A stretch of DNA of 64,000 bases from Bryoerythrophyllum caledonicum (taxonomy: Eukaryota; Streptophyta; Bryopsida; Pottiales; Pottiaceae), in the NCBI GenBank assembly GCA_963971425.1, contig OZ020517.1, positions 15,776,904 through 15,840,903 on the forward strand, read 5' to 3'. Positions 42,438 through 53,321 of the stretch are shown here, in pieces; position 1 is the first letter of the stretch, and each line of letters begins with the position of its first letter. Below the pieces are notes generated by a model. It was not told the DNA's origin, made no database searches, and saw only the letters and a list, made by a program, of their open reading frames with translations. A program made the translations under genes and the position numbers.

Positions 42438-44993
42438 GGGAGAGAGTAGGGTCTCTCTGGGATAGAAGGAGGTCTTAGGATTTGTAGGGGAGGTCGCAAG
42501 GTTTGTTAGGAAGGTAGAAGGGGAAGGGAGGTCTCTGAGGGAGGTCGCAGGGGAGGGTAGTTGGGGGGTCGCAGGAGGGGCAGGGAGGTCGTGGTTAAGG
42601 AGGTCACAGGCTGGAGGAGGTAGGTAGTGGGGTCGCTGAGAGTGCCTTTGTGCGTCGGGCAGCAGGGTTTCCCTATCGCTGGGTCTTCGAACTGCTGGGA
42701 GCAGGGTTGAGTGTCTTGTTCCTTCGTCCTGCAGGAGATGTCTTCTTTTTCTCTGCGGGGGGTTCTACGTCCAGGTGCTACTGCGGTTCACCACTACGGT
42801 ACGTGTGTTGGGGTTCTCAGTGCGATGAGCGCTTGTGTTTGTGTATCTGAGGAGAGGGGTGTGTGGGGGGTCGTAGGGTTTTCGGGGAAGATAGTGGTTT
42901 ACGGAGGGGAAGAGTGGGTTTGTGCTGTAGGAGAGGGAGGTGTGAGAGAGTCGAATAGGTATGGGAGGTGAGGGATTGTGTCTGGAGTGGATTGTGGTTC
43001 TCGAGGATGTGGAGGGGAAAAGGCTGTGAGGTTTGTTTCGGGAGGGCTGGGTTGGGACAGTTCTGTGTTGATTGTGGTGCGAGTCCTGAGGGGGCCTAGA
43101 GGGGAGTAGGTGATCAGTTGGGTTTCGGGAGGTCTGGGAGGGGAGAGGGTTATGGTCGCTGTGGGGTGATTGCTGGGAAGGATGTGGGAGGGGGGTTCTG
43201 TGGTTTGGGTGAGGTGCAATCGGAGAGATGGGAGTTCTACGATGTGGTTGCGGCATGTTTTGGGGTGGTAGGGGAGGATATGTGAGAGGGTCGATCTAAG
43301 TTGTGAGAAGGTCAGTCTAAGTTCTGAGAGGGTAAGGGGGGAGGGAGAGCTACGGGTGAGTTTGACTTGGTTTTGGGAGGATAGGGAGAGGAGGGGTTTA
43401 AGGTGGGGTTAAAGTGTGATCTGGGATGGTGGGGGATGTGCGGCTCTGCGGGAGGGTCGTTTTTACTGCTAGGGGGATACGGGAGAAGAGGGGCTGTGAG
43501 AGGGTTTAGCTCGGTTCTGTGAGGGTGGGTAGAGGAGGGTTCTGTTATTGATTTTCGGTGTGATCTAAAGTAGTAGGGGAGGGGGGGATCTACTAGAGAG
43601 TCGATCTGCGTTCTAGGGAGGTATGGGGGGGGGAGAATTTTGAAGAGGCTTGTCTGGTTTCTATAAGGATAGAGCGAGGGAATTTCTGTGGTGGGGTTGA
43701 GGTGAGTTTTGGGGAGGTAGGGGAGGAGAGAGTCTACGCGGGGATCTTTTTGAGCTCTGGGGGGGTAGGGAGTGGAGCTATGAAAGGGTCTAACTATTTC
43801 GGGGGAAGATGGAGAGGGGGGATAGCTGTGGGTAGAAGGAGAGAGCGGGAGGGAGGGTAGAGATAGAGGGGAGAGGGGGGGGGAGAGATAGAGGGAAGAA
43901 GGAGGGTGGAGTGATGGCTGTGGGACGGAGGGGAGACCTGTTGCGAGGAGGGAGATAAGCTGAGGAGGGGTGTAGGAGAAGTAGAGGGTTTAACAATTGA
44001 GCTTACCTGATTTTTCTTCTCTTCCGCGCGCGTTGAATGCTGTGGTTGTTTGTCGTCTGATCTCCCTTCGCAGCTCTTCTCCGCATTTCCTGTCTTTGTT
44101 GCTGATGTTGTCTGTGATGTAGATCGTTTGCGCGTGCGGCGTAGTGGCTCATGTTTGGTGTTGCAGAGCTGTGGGCAGCTATACCTCGTCCTCAATATCG
44201 CATTTGTGTGTAGCAGTGCGTCCTTGTAGTGGAGCAATTTTCTGCGTTGTTCAGATCTGCAATAGTTTTGTCAGCGCTTCCGCGTGCGGCGTGAGAATAG
44301 CCACTTTCTAATGTTGTTTCTAACGTTTATTGGATTAACAACGAAATGATTGCACTTATTCTTGTGTCTAGTGTGTGTGATAGCAACTAACAAACAACTA
44401 ATTGAACTAAGAAAAAGGTGAGGGGTACGTATTCCTTTGTTGGGTGAGGTAGTGTGTACTGATGTCGTTGTGGTAGCGTTCACATCCAGGTCTTGGGTCC
44501 ACAATGTCCTTGAGTTTTCGAACTTCAGCTTATATGGTGTACTGGATCTGGATCTGGGCTGTCGCTATGAAAGTAAAGTGTATGCTATGTGCGTGGTCTA
44601 CTTGATGTCACTTAGATCTGTCTCATGTAACTCATTCTGGTGTGAAACAAGGAATTTTCTGCCAACTATCGAGTTCCAGCTTTTCATACTACTCTCAGAT
44701 GATAACCAAGTGCACCTACCAACAAAAAAGAGCCCCAGCTCTTCAGATCTGCTCACAATGTGGTCCAGAATGTGATCACAAGTAGATCTAAGTGATAGGG
44801 CCCCTTCCAACACTACACGCCTCTCTCCAAGCATACACAAAGTCCAGATCTGAGGTAGAGGCGGGGTGTAAGCAAACCTAGCAACTCTTGATGTCCTAGA
44901 CACCAGATCTGAGACTAACTCTCATTACGCAGCCCTCACCAAAAATTGTGGAGCTCTCAGCAGGCCATCACGTCTCTCCTCTTGACCATCAAT
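42438..44993 (-). promoter_or_regulatory. LINE C 5' region (presumed promoter/5' UTR)
   Basis: 2.56 kb, strongly G-rich on the plus strand from 42440 to 43980, with many runs of four or more G that could form quadruplexes. In the element's sense a splice donor CAG|GTAAGC lies at 44001-44010, aligned with CAG|GTGAGT in LINE E. The 5' end abuts the 13-bp target duplication. The long frames here are compositional and not conserved. Confidence 0.6.
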
Positions 44994-46757
44994 GCCATTT
45001 ATTGTATGTATTATCATTGTGTTGCCATTGGCATAGATATTTTGTGTAGGGGTTTTGTATGTTATTTGTGTCTGTGCGTTGGATATGTTTGTGGTATATG
45101 ATGTTGTTAATGGGGTATGCGGTAGGGTTTTTGGGGATGTGAGTCGGGGGACGGGGATGGTGTGGATGTGGGGGGTTAGGGGGATTAATTGGTGGGGGGA
45201 TATTTCTTGGGGTAATGCTATTGTTGATGGTGATGAATGAATCTTGAAGTATATAGAAGTGTGAGTGTATGTTACAAGGGGTATGACATGTAGTGGGGCA
45301 TGCGGGGTGGCAAAATAGTTGTTTAACAATATTTAGAGCACTTTTTAGTAATTTGGATGGGGTGAAATGGTAGGTTTTGAAGTCCACATTGTTCATGATG
45401 TGTGTGCCGTTAGGTAAAGTAATTTGTTTTAATTCAAAAATATTTTTTGATAGGAGTTTCTGTAGAAGCTTTTGAGAGAGTTGGCCATTGAGTGTGTTGT
45501 GATTTAGTGTTTCTTGGCGCCATATTGTTTCTAGTGATGTAGGATCAATGAGGAAATTTGGGAAGGTACTTTTGAGGTGGATTTTAGCTATGTGTTTTAA
45601 TAAGAAGAATGTTCATGTGATTGGTGATCTTATACAATCGCTTTTTTTGATTCTGGGTATGTTTTCGGCACCACCGTGTTGGGCAAGGACATAATGAGTT
45701 AATCCATTGTATATTTTCCCAAGTCTACCTTTGTCATTTAGAGCATTTTGTAATTGTTCAGCTATACATTGAAAATATGCGTTTTTTAGGGAGAAGGCTT
45801 CAAGCCCAAATAGATTATGTGGGAGTTGGGTTATCGCATTTGACATACATTTTGGTAGTCCACATATAGTTTTTTGTATGGCTATTATCTTCTGGTCTAG
45901 TTTCTTGATAGCTGGCATAGAGTATGATACACTGTACAAGCTGTATGCTACTTCTAGGCGTATTACGGTATCAACCATTTTTATTTTTTGTTTCATGGTG
46001 GCCGGACATGTTGTTAATTCTTTGCATTGTTTGATGAGTTTCATGGTAGTAGCATGAATTTGGATTTTCCATTTTAGTGAGGGGACGAGATTTGTACCTA
46101 GGTATATGTATGGTTCATTTTGATGTAGTATAGGGATTGGTTGATTGCGGTAATTGATGTTAGAAGCTTGCATTAGGGCTTTGAAAGTGGTAGGGTTTAA
46201 TTTGGATTTGTTTGGGCATCTGGTGGCGGCACATTTTGGGACACCTACGTCCATACCGGTCCATTTGCAATATCTATTAATTTTATTGAGTTGTATTTGA
46301 ATAGATTTAATTTCGCTAGTTATGACAGCGAGGTCATCAGCGTATGCTGCAGAGTTTATGGTGGTTTGTGATGTGCCAAAAGTGTATCCATTATTTCCTC
46401 GTTCGAGCCATCCAAGTAGTGGTTCTAAGAATATAATAAATAGGTATGGACTAAGGGTGTCTCCTTGTATAGTTCCTCTTTGAATGGGTATAGGTATTGT
46501 TTTCCTGAAGTGTTCTCCAATGTAGTAAGTGGATGATTGGGTGTAGATGTTTCCAACAAGTGTAGTTGCATCTTTTGGGAAGCCAAGATCTATCATTATT
46601 GCTAGTTGTCTAGCATAGTCTATCGAACCAAAGGCATTTTTGAAGTCAACGTATAATATGTATATATCTTGATTTGTAAACCGTGCGTCTTCTAATGTGA
46701 CTATTGTAGTTTGTATTTGTCGGGCGGTACTTCTTTCTACTCTAAAGCCTTCTTGGC
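44994..46757 (-). mobile_element. LINE B, reverse-transcriptase segment between LINE C and the Mutator-like element
   Basis: Starts with the right copy of the LINE C target duplication (44994-45006) and ends with the left copy of the Mutator-like element's duplication CCTTCTTGGC (46748-46757). It connects in order with 19566-22453 downstream and 53322-55628 upstream in LINE B. Confidence 0.9.
45007..46755 (-). pseudogene. LINE B ORF2, main reverse-transcriptase part
   Basis: A frame from about 46755 to 45613 encodes FRVERSTARQIQTT, ILYVDFKNAFGSIDYARQL (motif A), RGTIQGDTLSPYLF (motif B), AAYADDLAVI (motif C) and the thumb-like region to NIPRIKKSDCI; 45396-45007 continues into the linker (NNVDFKTYHFTPSKLLKSAL). 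The Met sometimes placed at 46782 belongs to the inserted element, not to the LINE. Stops between the frames show decay. Confidence 0.8.
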
Positions 46758-46822
46758 GGGGATTGCTATTTTGCGTGCCCAAATTTGCGAGCCGCGAGCC
46801 GCGAGCCTAGGATTGCGAGCCT
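46758..46822 (+). repeat. Left terminal inverted repeat of the Mutator-like element
   Basis: Pairs with 53257-53321; core GCTATTTTGCGTGC followed by reiterated GCGAGCC and CCTAGGATTGCGAGCC. Confidence 0.85.
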
Positions 46823-47705
46823 AGAAATAAAAAAGTTGTGTATTTTTTACAAAAGTAAAAGTTAAAGAGAAGCATAAAGTTAGGAAAAATATAATTTTTA
46901 AAAAAAAAGTTAGAAAAAAAATGAAGTTAAAAGTAAAAGTTCAAGAGAAGGGGCCCTATAGCCGTGGAAATTGATGAACCGTTGTCATATATATTAACCT
47001 AGTCCTTTGTTATTAGGGCTTTGGGTTATAAATGGAGGTGATCTTGACTGCTAAAATGGTTTAGGCACCCTATGGCCGTGGGCGTCTGAACCTTGATTCA
47101 AAATAAACTGGTAAACCTGTGGATACACCATAGGTTTATAATCATTATATCACACTCCACATAAATTTTTATTGGAGAGTGATTTAACATAAAGATTTCC
47201 TCACGCTCATATTATAGATAGCCTCCGGTAGATGTTTCCCCACACGTTTGTCATAGATAGTCTTGGGCAATAGAATGGACTCCTAAGTAGAATGATGGGC
47301 TTCATTATTCAAAGCTACCTTGTATTGAACTTTGTAGAGCAATTCTTGAGAGGCTTGACAGTTCAAGTTATGTTGTGGTTTAGAGTCATATTGTGGGACT
47401 TAGAAATTGTACTTTAAATTGATGCAGCTAGAAGTAGTGAGTATATAAGGGTGGAGAGAGCAGTAGGTATTCATGAGCGTTATTCCAAAAGTCCTAAGAG
47501 TTGCGCAAGTGGATCATAGAGTCTTAGAAGTTTTGTTTAATTAATATGGATCTGCTTGATTGATAGAATCATTTTGATTTGCTAGAAATCAAGTAGAGGT
47601 GACACAAATGGAGTAGATAAGTTTGAATGTGGACATCACAAAGCTCATTTGTTTGGGAAATGGTGAAAACTCAAAACTACCTTTTTTACTACACTATGAC
47701 TTTTA

Positions 47706-48180
47706 ATGCAACTAGATGTGGGTGATAACACTGACATCACCTTCAATGCGGTTGGTAGTTCAGTGAAGGCATACAACTGTGTCCTTTTGATGTACTCTCA
47801 AGTATTTGAAACAATGTTCAAGAATAATATGAGGGAAGCAATCACTTTGGAGGTTGATGTGCTGGACATTTCAATTAAAGAACTGAAGTTCTTCATGGTG
47901 ATCTTGTATATTCCTTGGAGGAATTTACTTTGATGGACCCGTTGAGTTGCTGATTATGCCGCCAGAGTTTCAGAAAGCCGTTGATATGCTATTTGATGAG
48001 CTATTTGTTGCATACATAAAGTATGAAGCGTGGGCACTAGAGGCCACAGTCATTGCCGAAATGAAAGACCATTTGACGCGAGAAACTGCAATGTGTATTG
48101 GCGCCAGAGTACGACAATGACCCAGAACGCGAATGGAATGTGGATTTGCAAGAGCTATATCAAGCATTACGTTCTACACC
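47706..48180 (+). pseudogene. Degraded BTB/POZ domain fragment 1
   Basis: The frame from 47706 gives DITFNAVGSSVKAYNCVLLM, then YSQVFETMFKNNMREAITLE and ISIKELKFFMVILY. This matches the BTB/POZ pattern (D-x-x-F, V-K-A-H-x-x-V-L, S-x-V-F-x-x-M-F, E-F-x-x-x-L-x-x-x-Y). It stops after 75 codons, and downstream frames carry only fragments (NANGMW). It is probably a host gene piece carried by the element. Confidence 0.6.
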
Positions 48181-48584
48181 ACTAGTCAAGGTCGATAAAG
48201 GGAATGGACAGTGGTAGTGGTTTTACACCCGCACTTTTAAGCAAACTCCGAGAAGAGAATATGGATTTGTTTATAAATGCGGGCAATTGAAATGATATCT
48301 TTGTCTTTCTGAATTTTAGAGTCTTAAGATTGGTTGTGGATCAATGCTAGGGACGAGAGTGTTGAAGAGGCTGTGAGAGATGTGGTTTAAATTCTTTATA
48401 GCTATTGTAATTGTTGGCACTTGAGATTTGGATATAGTCAAACAATAGAATTCAAGATGAAGCAGACATGATAGAAAACTCCGCGCTAAATTTGGACATC
48501 TCAGAGCTAATTAGCGTGGGAAGGGAGATTATTTGAAAGCTTCCATTTTGATGAAATTACAAGGTCCTCATCTAATTGGACATT

Positions 48585-48905
48585 GAAGATAATATAGATG
48601 TAACATTTCATATAATCGTAAGATTGGTGAAGGCACACAAGGAAGTTTTCTCGATGTATTTGGTGGTATTTAGAGCAATGGTGAAGCACAAGATGGAGGA
48701 AATAATTGCTTCCATGGACGGTCTATAGCTGTTCATTGTGTTGTATGTTCTTGATGGAATATACTTTGATTGGACTAGACAAGTTGCAGAAAACGCCAAC
48801 GGAGTTTTCAGGAAGATATTGATGACCATTTTCATGAACTCTTTGATGCATGTATTAAGTATGGAGTGAGGTCGCTGAAGGCCACAATAATCTCTGGCAT
48901 GTGAA
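48585..48905 (+). pseudogene. Degraded BTB/POZ domain fragment 2
   Basis: Translated in the plus sense, DNIDVTFHIIVRLVKAHKEV, FSMYLVVFRAMVKHKMEE and, after a stop, LYVLDGIYFDWTRQVAENA parallel fragment 1 (DNTDITFNAVGSSVKAYNCV). The two are diverged duplicates within the same element. Confidence 0.55.
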
Positions 48906-49159
48906 TTGGCGTTGATCAATGACCATGACCTTCAATATTAGTGGAAAAGATGACTACAAGCAATACTTTGTCAATCACAAGCACTTGCACCTTTCATTTT
49001 GGACAAAAGAAATAGACACAAGCAATGCATTTACGAGCCCTTATTTGAATCAAATTTGAGTAGATAAGGATTTGGAGTTAGCTAAATGGCGTGGTTGATT
49101 GATAAGATTTGATAAGATTCAATACAATATCATGCAATATTCTTCACAATCATCATACT

Positions 49160-50470
49160 TGTAAAAAGGGTGCCGACATCGGCACCCCCTAGGACGCTCT
49201 TCCCATATCCTTTGAGAGGAGTCTCCAAGGCAGGACACATTGACACTCATCCAAAAGATCCTTGTTATCTGTAAAAATGAAATCTTTAGAGGGAGTGCCG
49301 ACATCGGCAATCCATAAGAGGGCCTTTTTTATCTTCAAAAAGGGATCCTCTAAAGGGGATGCCGACATTGGCAACCCCCTAGAATTCATATCCACGCTCT
49401 AGAAATTTTTGAGAGAATTCCAAAATGATATTTAACTTTATCATCCAACACTTTAAGAACAAGTTATCTACGGATGAAGTAGTGAATTCCAAGACTTCAT
49501 CCGTAGATAACTTATTCTTTGAGTGTTGGATGATGAAGTGTGATACCATTCTGGAATTCTCTCAAAATTTTCTAGAGTGTGAATGTAAATTCCAGAGGGT
49601 GCCGATATCGGCACTCCCTTTTGGAAGTTCCATTTAAAAGATTGGATAGGCCTTCTTGTAGAGTGCCGATGTCGGCACCCCCTTTAGAGGTTCTCATTTT
49701 AAACAAAAGAAGAGTCCTCTAGTGGAGTGCCGATGTCGGCACCCCCTTTGAGGTTCTCTTTTTAACAATAGAAAAGATCTTTTTGAGGGATGTTAAATTT
49801 TAGTGTCAAAATTCTTTTTGAAGGTTTCTTTTAATAAAAATGTAAGGGCGTCCTAGGGATGCCGATGTCGGCACCTCCTTTAGAGGTCTCAATTTTCCTT
49901 TTCAAAAATATAAAAGATCCTCTAGAGGAGTGCCGTTGTTGACACCCCTCTAAAGATTGATTTTTTAAAATGAGAAAGCTCCTTTAGACGAGTGCCGATG
50001 TCGGCACTACCTTTGGAGGTTTTTTTTCTAAATATAGGAGGAGCCTTCTAGAAGAATGTCGATATTGGCATCCACTTTAGAGGTTCCATTTTTAAATATA
50101 AGAAGGATCCTGTAGAGGAGTGCCAATGTCGGCAATCCCATTGGAGGTTCTCTTTCTTAAAATATGAAGGGCCTTCTAGTGGAGTGCCAATGTCCGTACC
50201 TTCCCTACAGATTCTTTTTTAAAAACATAGGAAAGGTGTTTTAGAGGGTGTTAATGTCAGCATTCCATTTCTAGGTTTTTTTTCTAAACATGCGAATGAT
50301 CCTCTAGTTTGATGCCGATGTCGGCATCCTCTTTAGATGGTTTTTTTTCATATGTAGGATGGATTCTCTTGTAGAGTGCCGATGTTTGCACTTCCTTTGG
50401 AGGTTTTTTTTAAAAAATATAGGAGAGATTCTATAGAAGGGTGTCGATGTTGGCACCTCCATAGTGGTTG
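49160..50470 (+). repeat. Minisatellite of about 65-bp units with a GTGCCGATGTCGGCAC core, partly inverted
   Basis: About 16 units. Clear cores are near 49173, 49292 and 49360 in the GCCGACATCGGC orientation, and near 49600, 49662, 49727, 49858, 49992, 50120, 50310 and 50375 in the GCCGATGTCGGC orientation, with degenerate ones between. Each core is followed by CCCCTTT-GGAGGTT and a TTTTTAAA stretch. The core is itself palindromic. Isolated extra cores occur at about 51050-51160. Confidence 0.85.
49388..49600. repeat. Inverted repeat at the orientation switch of the minisatellite
   Basis: TTATCTACGGATGAAGT (49458 onwards) pairs with ACTTCATCCGTAGATAA (49493 onwards), and the pairing extends outward through CATCCAACAC/GTGTTGGATGATG, GAGAGAATTCCA/TGGAATTCTCTC and CTCTAGAAA/TTTCTAGAG. 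The loop of about 15 bases is centred near 49485. Confidence 0.85.
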
Positions 50471-50731
50471 GAGCGTGCAAGGATTAGCTCGGAAATTATT
50501 TTTATGTCCAAAAAATATTCTTGAGAAGACCCTTGCTTATAAGGAACTTGTCATTGTTTTGGTCAAGTTCAAGCAAATGTTCTACCCTAGTATTTGAAAT
50601 GAAATAACCACTTTTAGATATCTGCGTTGTTTTGAAGTAATGGGCATTTTTATTAAACTGAGAAGCTTTAATAATTGGGCCTTCATCTAGGAGAAGCGTT
50701 TCCCAGGACAAGCAATGAATCCAATAATGTT

Positions 50732-51000
50732 TTCATCTTCAAAATGGCAGAGATAGAACTTGAGATCAGGGTTGATTTAATTAAGACTATGCAACTTGGA
50801 GATGACTTAGAGGATGCGCGGATGATGTTTAATCATGTCGAAAGTGTCAAGTCTTGGACCACTATGGTTGCCTAAGTGTACAACTCTATTTATTGTCTCG
50901 TGATGACAATTGCGGTTTTTGATATGTACTCTAGAATGTGGTATTTGAGCAAGTGTTTTGGAGATGATGCAATGCGATTTCAAGTAGGCATGACAATTCA
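50732..51000 (+). pseudogene. Degraded PPR-protein fragment
   Basis: The frame gives LGDDLEDARMMFNHVE, SVKSWTTMVA, a stop, then VFDMYSRM. This is the plant PPR pattern G-x-x-x-x-A-x-x-x-F-x-x-M/V ... S-W-T-T-M-V/I-A ... M-Y. It is too short and broken to be a gene and is probably another captured host fragment. Confidence 0.5.
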
Positions 51001-51160
51001 AATCCAAATCTTAAAGAATTGATGTCCGACATCAAGATTCAACAACGGGATGCCGACATCAATATTACTTTAGAGTAGAATCGGTTTCGGCATCCCGTTG
51101 TTAGTACTACACTATTCATTGCTAGAAGTCACTCTCAAAGGAGTGCCGACATCGGCACTT

Positions 51161-53256
51161 TCTTTTGGCGGTTGTCATACTTATCTAATTATACTACCTT
51201 ATGCCGCTACTAGCTATATTTTGTAACCTAAGTTCTTCTATCAGTTCGCCATGCCAAACGTTGTACTAATCATAATTATTCATCAAACGATCTATCGGAA
51301 GCTATTCAAACAGGTCAAGATGTTGTCATATATTTTGACGGAATTGGTGCACATCAAGTGGTTCCAACAGTCAGGCAAAAAATTATCATATGTATGTTGC
51401 GGCTATGGATAATATGGTCTGGGTATGCATACGGATTATTGCCTATTACCAATATCTGAAAGGTGAAAAAACTAGGCAATGATCTTGGAAAGAATTAACT
51501 CACTCTTTGCATTGCCTATCGCATCATTCAACGCTCTGGAAATCATGCTGCACTCGCCAATATGCTCGGTGCAGAGGAGTTCTGTACCTGCAATCTTCAC
51601 TTAGAAGGTGAGGAAATTTTTGTATCTCTAAAAAGAAAAATAGTTTCTTCTCCAGGATTAGAATTTGACTAGCATCACCCCAACAAAATAAGGGCATCAC
51701 GCTTCATGATGAAGGCTTGTCGTATTGATCCAATGATTGTTGACCTAACAATTGAAGAGCGACCACAACACTCTACTTGCTCTTCTGAAGCAACTGAAGT
51801 ACTTCCATCGGTGTCACCTACAATTTATTTCCCGATTCAACACGTCAAAGTTGTGCAAGAGATTGTCTGTGATGAGAAGCAATGGCACATTGGAAGGCTT
51901 CCTAAGACATCCAGTAAAACATGTTTATTTCTATAGGCCGATATAAGGAAGTAGTGTGTGGGTAGGATTGTGCAGCACGGAAGAAGTACATCTGCCTCAA
52001 CATACATGGGACTGATGGACAATTTCAAGAAATTGAGAATGAAAAGAATACAATTCTTCTTTTGCAACAACGACATTCATTGTTGTGTTATGGACACACG
52101 ACAAAGGTGGATCCAATCTAAGCTACATATCCCAGACTTCTGACCAGTTGAGATGGGAACAAACTAGAGCATGATGGAGATATTTGCCCTCAAAAACGTC
52201 GAGTACCGTCGCTTTGAGCGTAAGGCATTGTCCCCTCAAAACTTATATTGTGTCACTTCAATTCTACATAAAAGGCGGTAAGACTAAAAGGGCCACTTCC
52301 ACCGTTTGTACTAGTTCTTGTCCATCACTCGTGAGTCTATACTTCGTAAAAATGACGGGATAGAGGGAGACTGAGATTGGAGATTTACACTTCCCTTGCA
52401 AGTATATAGTAGTCAAGTTTAATATCTCACTCTTCTAATGTCCCCCTCCAAGACTCTTTCTAATTTTTCCAGTTCCAAAAACTACATTCTGGGGTTGCAA
52501 ATTGTCCCTAAACTATCCTTCATATCTCCCCACTTTTCTCCCTTATCTTTGGTTCTAACCACTTACTATTTCTCCTCTACCAATAGTTTCATACTTTAAA
52601 TCATTTGCTCTCCCTTGCACTAGCTTTACCGCCAATACACCTTTTAAATCTCCCAAATTTATCGTGCCCCGGGTCATCATCCACCAAATTGAATCGTCTA
52701 TCTCCTAATCGTCTACCTCTAAACCACTAATCCTAACTCTAAATCTTTGTTCTACAGTACCCTAAATTCAACCAATATTTTTAGGTGTCCCACTCTCACT
52801 GTCCCCTACGCTCCATCTCTAAAACTTTCCAAACTATACTTGCCATCTCCTTAAATCGCACTATTCCCACCCCCTCCGATCCCCAAATTCCTAGAACCAC
52901 TACCACTCTCCAAATTCTAAAACCTTCCTCCCCCTACTTCGTCCTCTCTCCCTCCCCTCTCTCCCTCTCACTGTCTTTTTATATATTCTAAATCATGCTC
53001 CAAAGCTTTATAACCTCAGAAATTCTATCTTCCCTTCATTGTAGAATCCTAGACTCCACGGTTATAAGTCCATTTTAAAATTAAAAAATCAACAATATTG
53101 TCATTTTTAGATCCTTCTTGCATACAATTTCTCCACCCTTCCCCACGGTAATAGGCCCATTGATGTAATGCATTTAATCAATGTCATTCTAAAAAAACCT
53201 TAAAACTTTTACTTTTTTATGCCCCTTTCAAATTAAGAACTCAATTTTTGCCAACA
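51161..53256. other. Right interior of the Mutator-like element, no gene recognised
   Basis: 51240-52140 has short frames with no recognised domain (for example 51706-51936). 52430-53000 is C/T-rich with CTAAACC and CTCTCCC reiterations. 53040-53170 repeats a CCACGGTnATAnG motif that parallels CCCTATAGCCGTGG near the left end. Confidence 0.4.
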
Positions 53257-53321
53257 AGGCTCGCAATCCTAGGCTCGTAGCTCGCGGCTCGCAAAATTAC
53301 GCACGCAAAATAGCTTGGTCC
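53257..53321 (-). repeat. Right terminal inverted repeat of the Mutator-like element
   Basis: Reads GGCTCGCAATCCTAGGCTCG then GCTCGCGGCTCGCAAAATT and CGCACGCAAAATAGC, the inverse of the left end, followed by TTGGTCCC and the target duplication. Confidence 0.85.

Larger units (their letters stand above)
38347..44993 (-). mobile_element. LINE C, 5' part
   Basis: Continuation of LINE C beyond the foldback insertion: ORF2 N-terminal half (38351-40121), 2A-like motif, inter-ORF region, ORF1 (about 40827-42437) and 5' region (42438-44993). The 5' end is fixed by the target duplication starting at 44994. Confidence 0.9.
46758..53321. mobile_element. Mutator-like (Pack-MULE-like) element, 6.56 kb
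   Basis: Flanked by the 10-bp duplication CCTTCTTGGC (46748-46757 and 53322-53331). Ends begin with GGG and share GCTATTTTGCG, TTTGCGAGCCGCGAGC and GAGCCTAGGATTGCGAGCC over about 65 bp with mismatches at the very tips. Removing it rejoins the LINE B reverse-transcriptase sequence colinearly with LINE C (TTCTTGGCTATTATGTAGG versus TTCTTGACTACCGTGTAAA). No transposase is recognisable inside; instead there are degraded BTB and PPR fragments and a minisatellite. Mutator assignment rests on the duplication length and long terminal repeats. Confidence 0.75.

Noticed and set aside
46756-46782. Start of a separate reverse-transcriptase gene at the Met at 46782
   Set aside because: The first residues come from the inserted element's end; the LINE frame enters from 53331 across the insertion.
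49160-50470. CRISPR-like array of palindromic repeats
   Set aside because: Spacers are not unique; the whole roughly 65-bp unit repeats with drift, orientation flips, and the context is a plant transposon with no cas genes.
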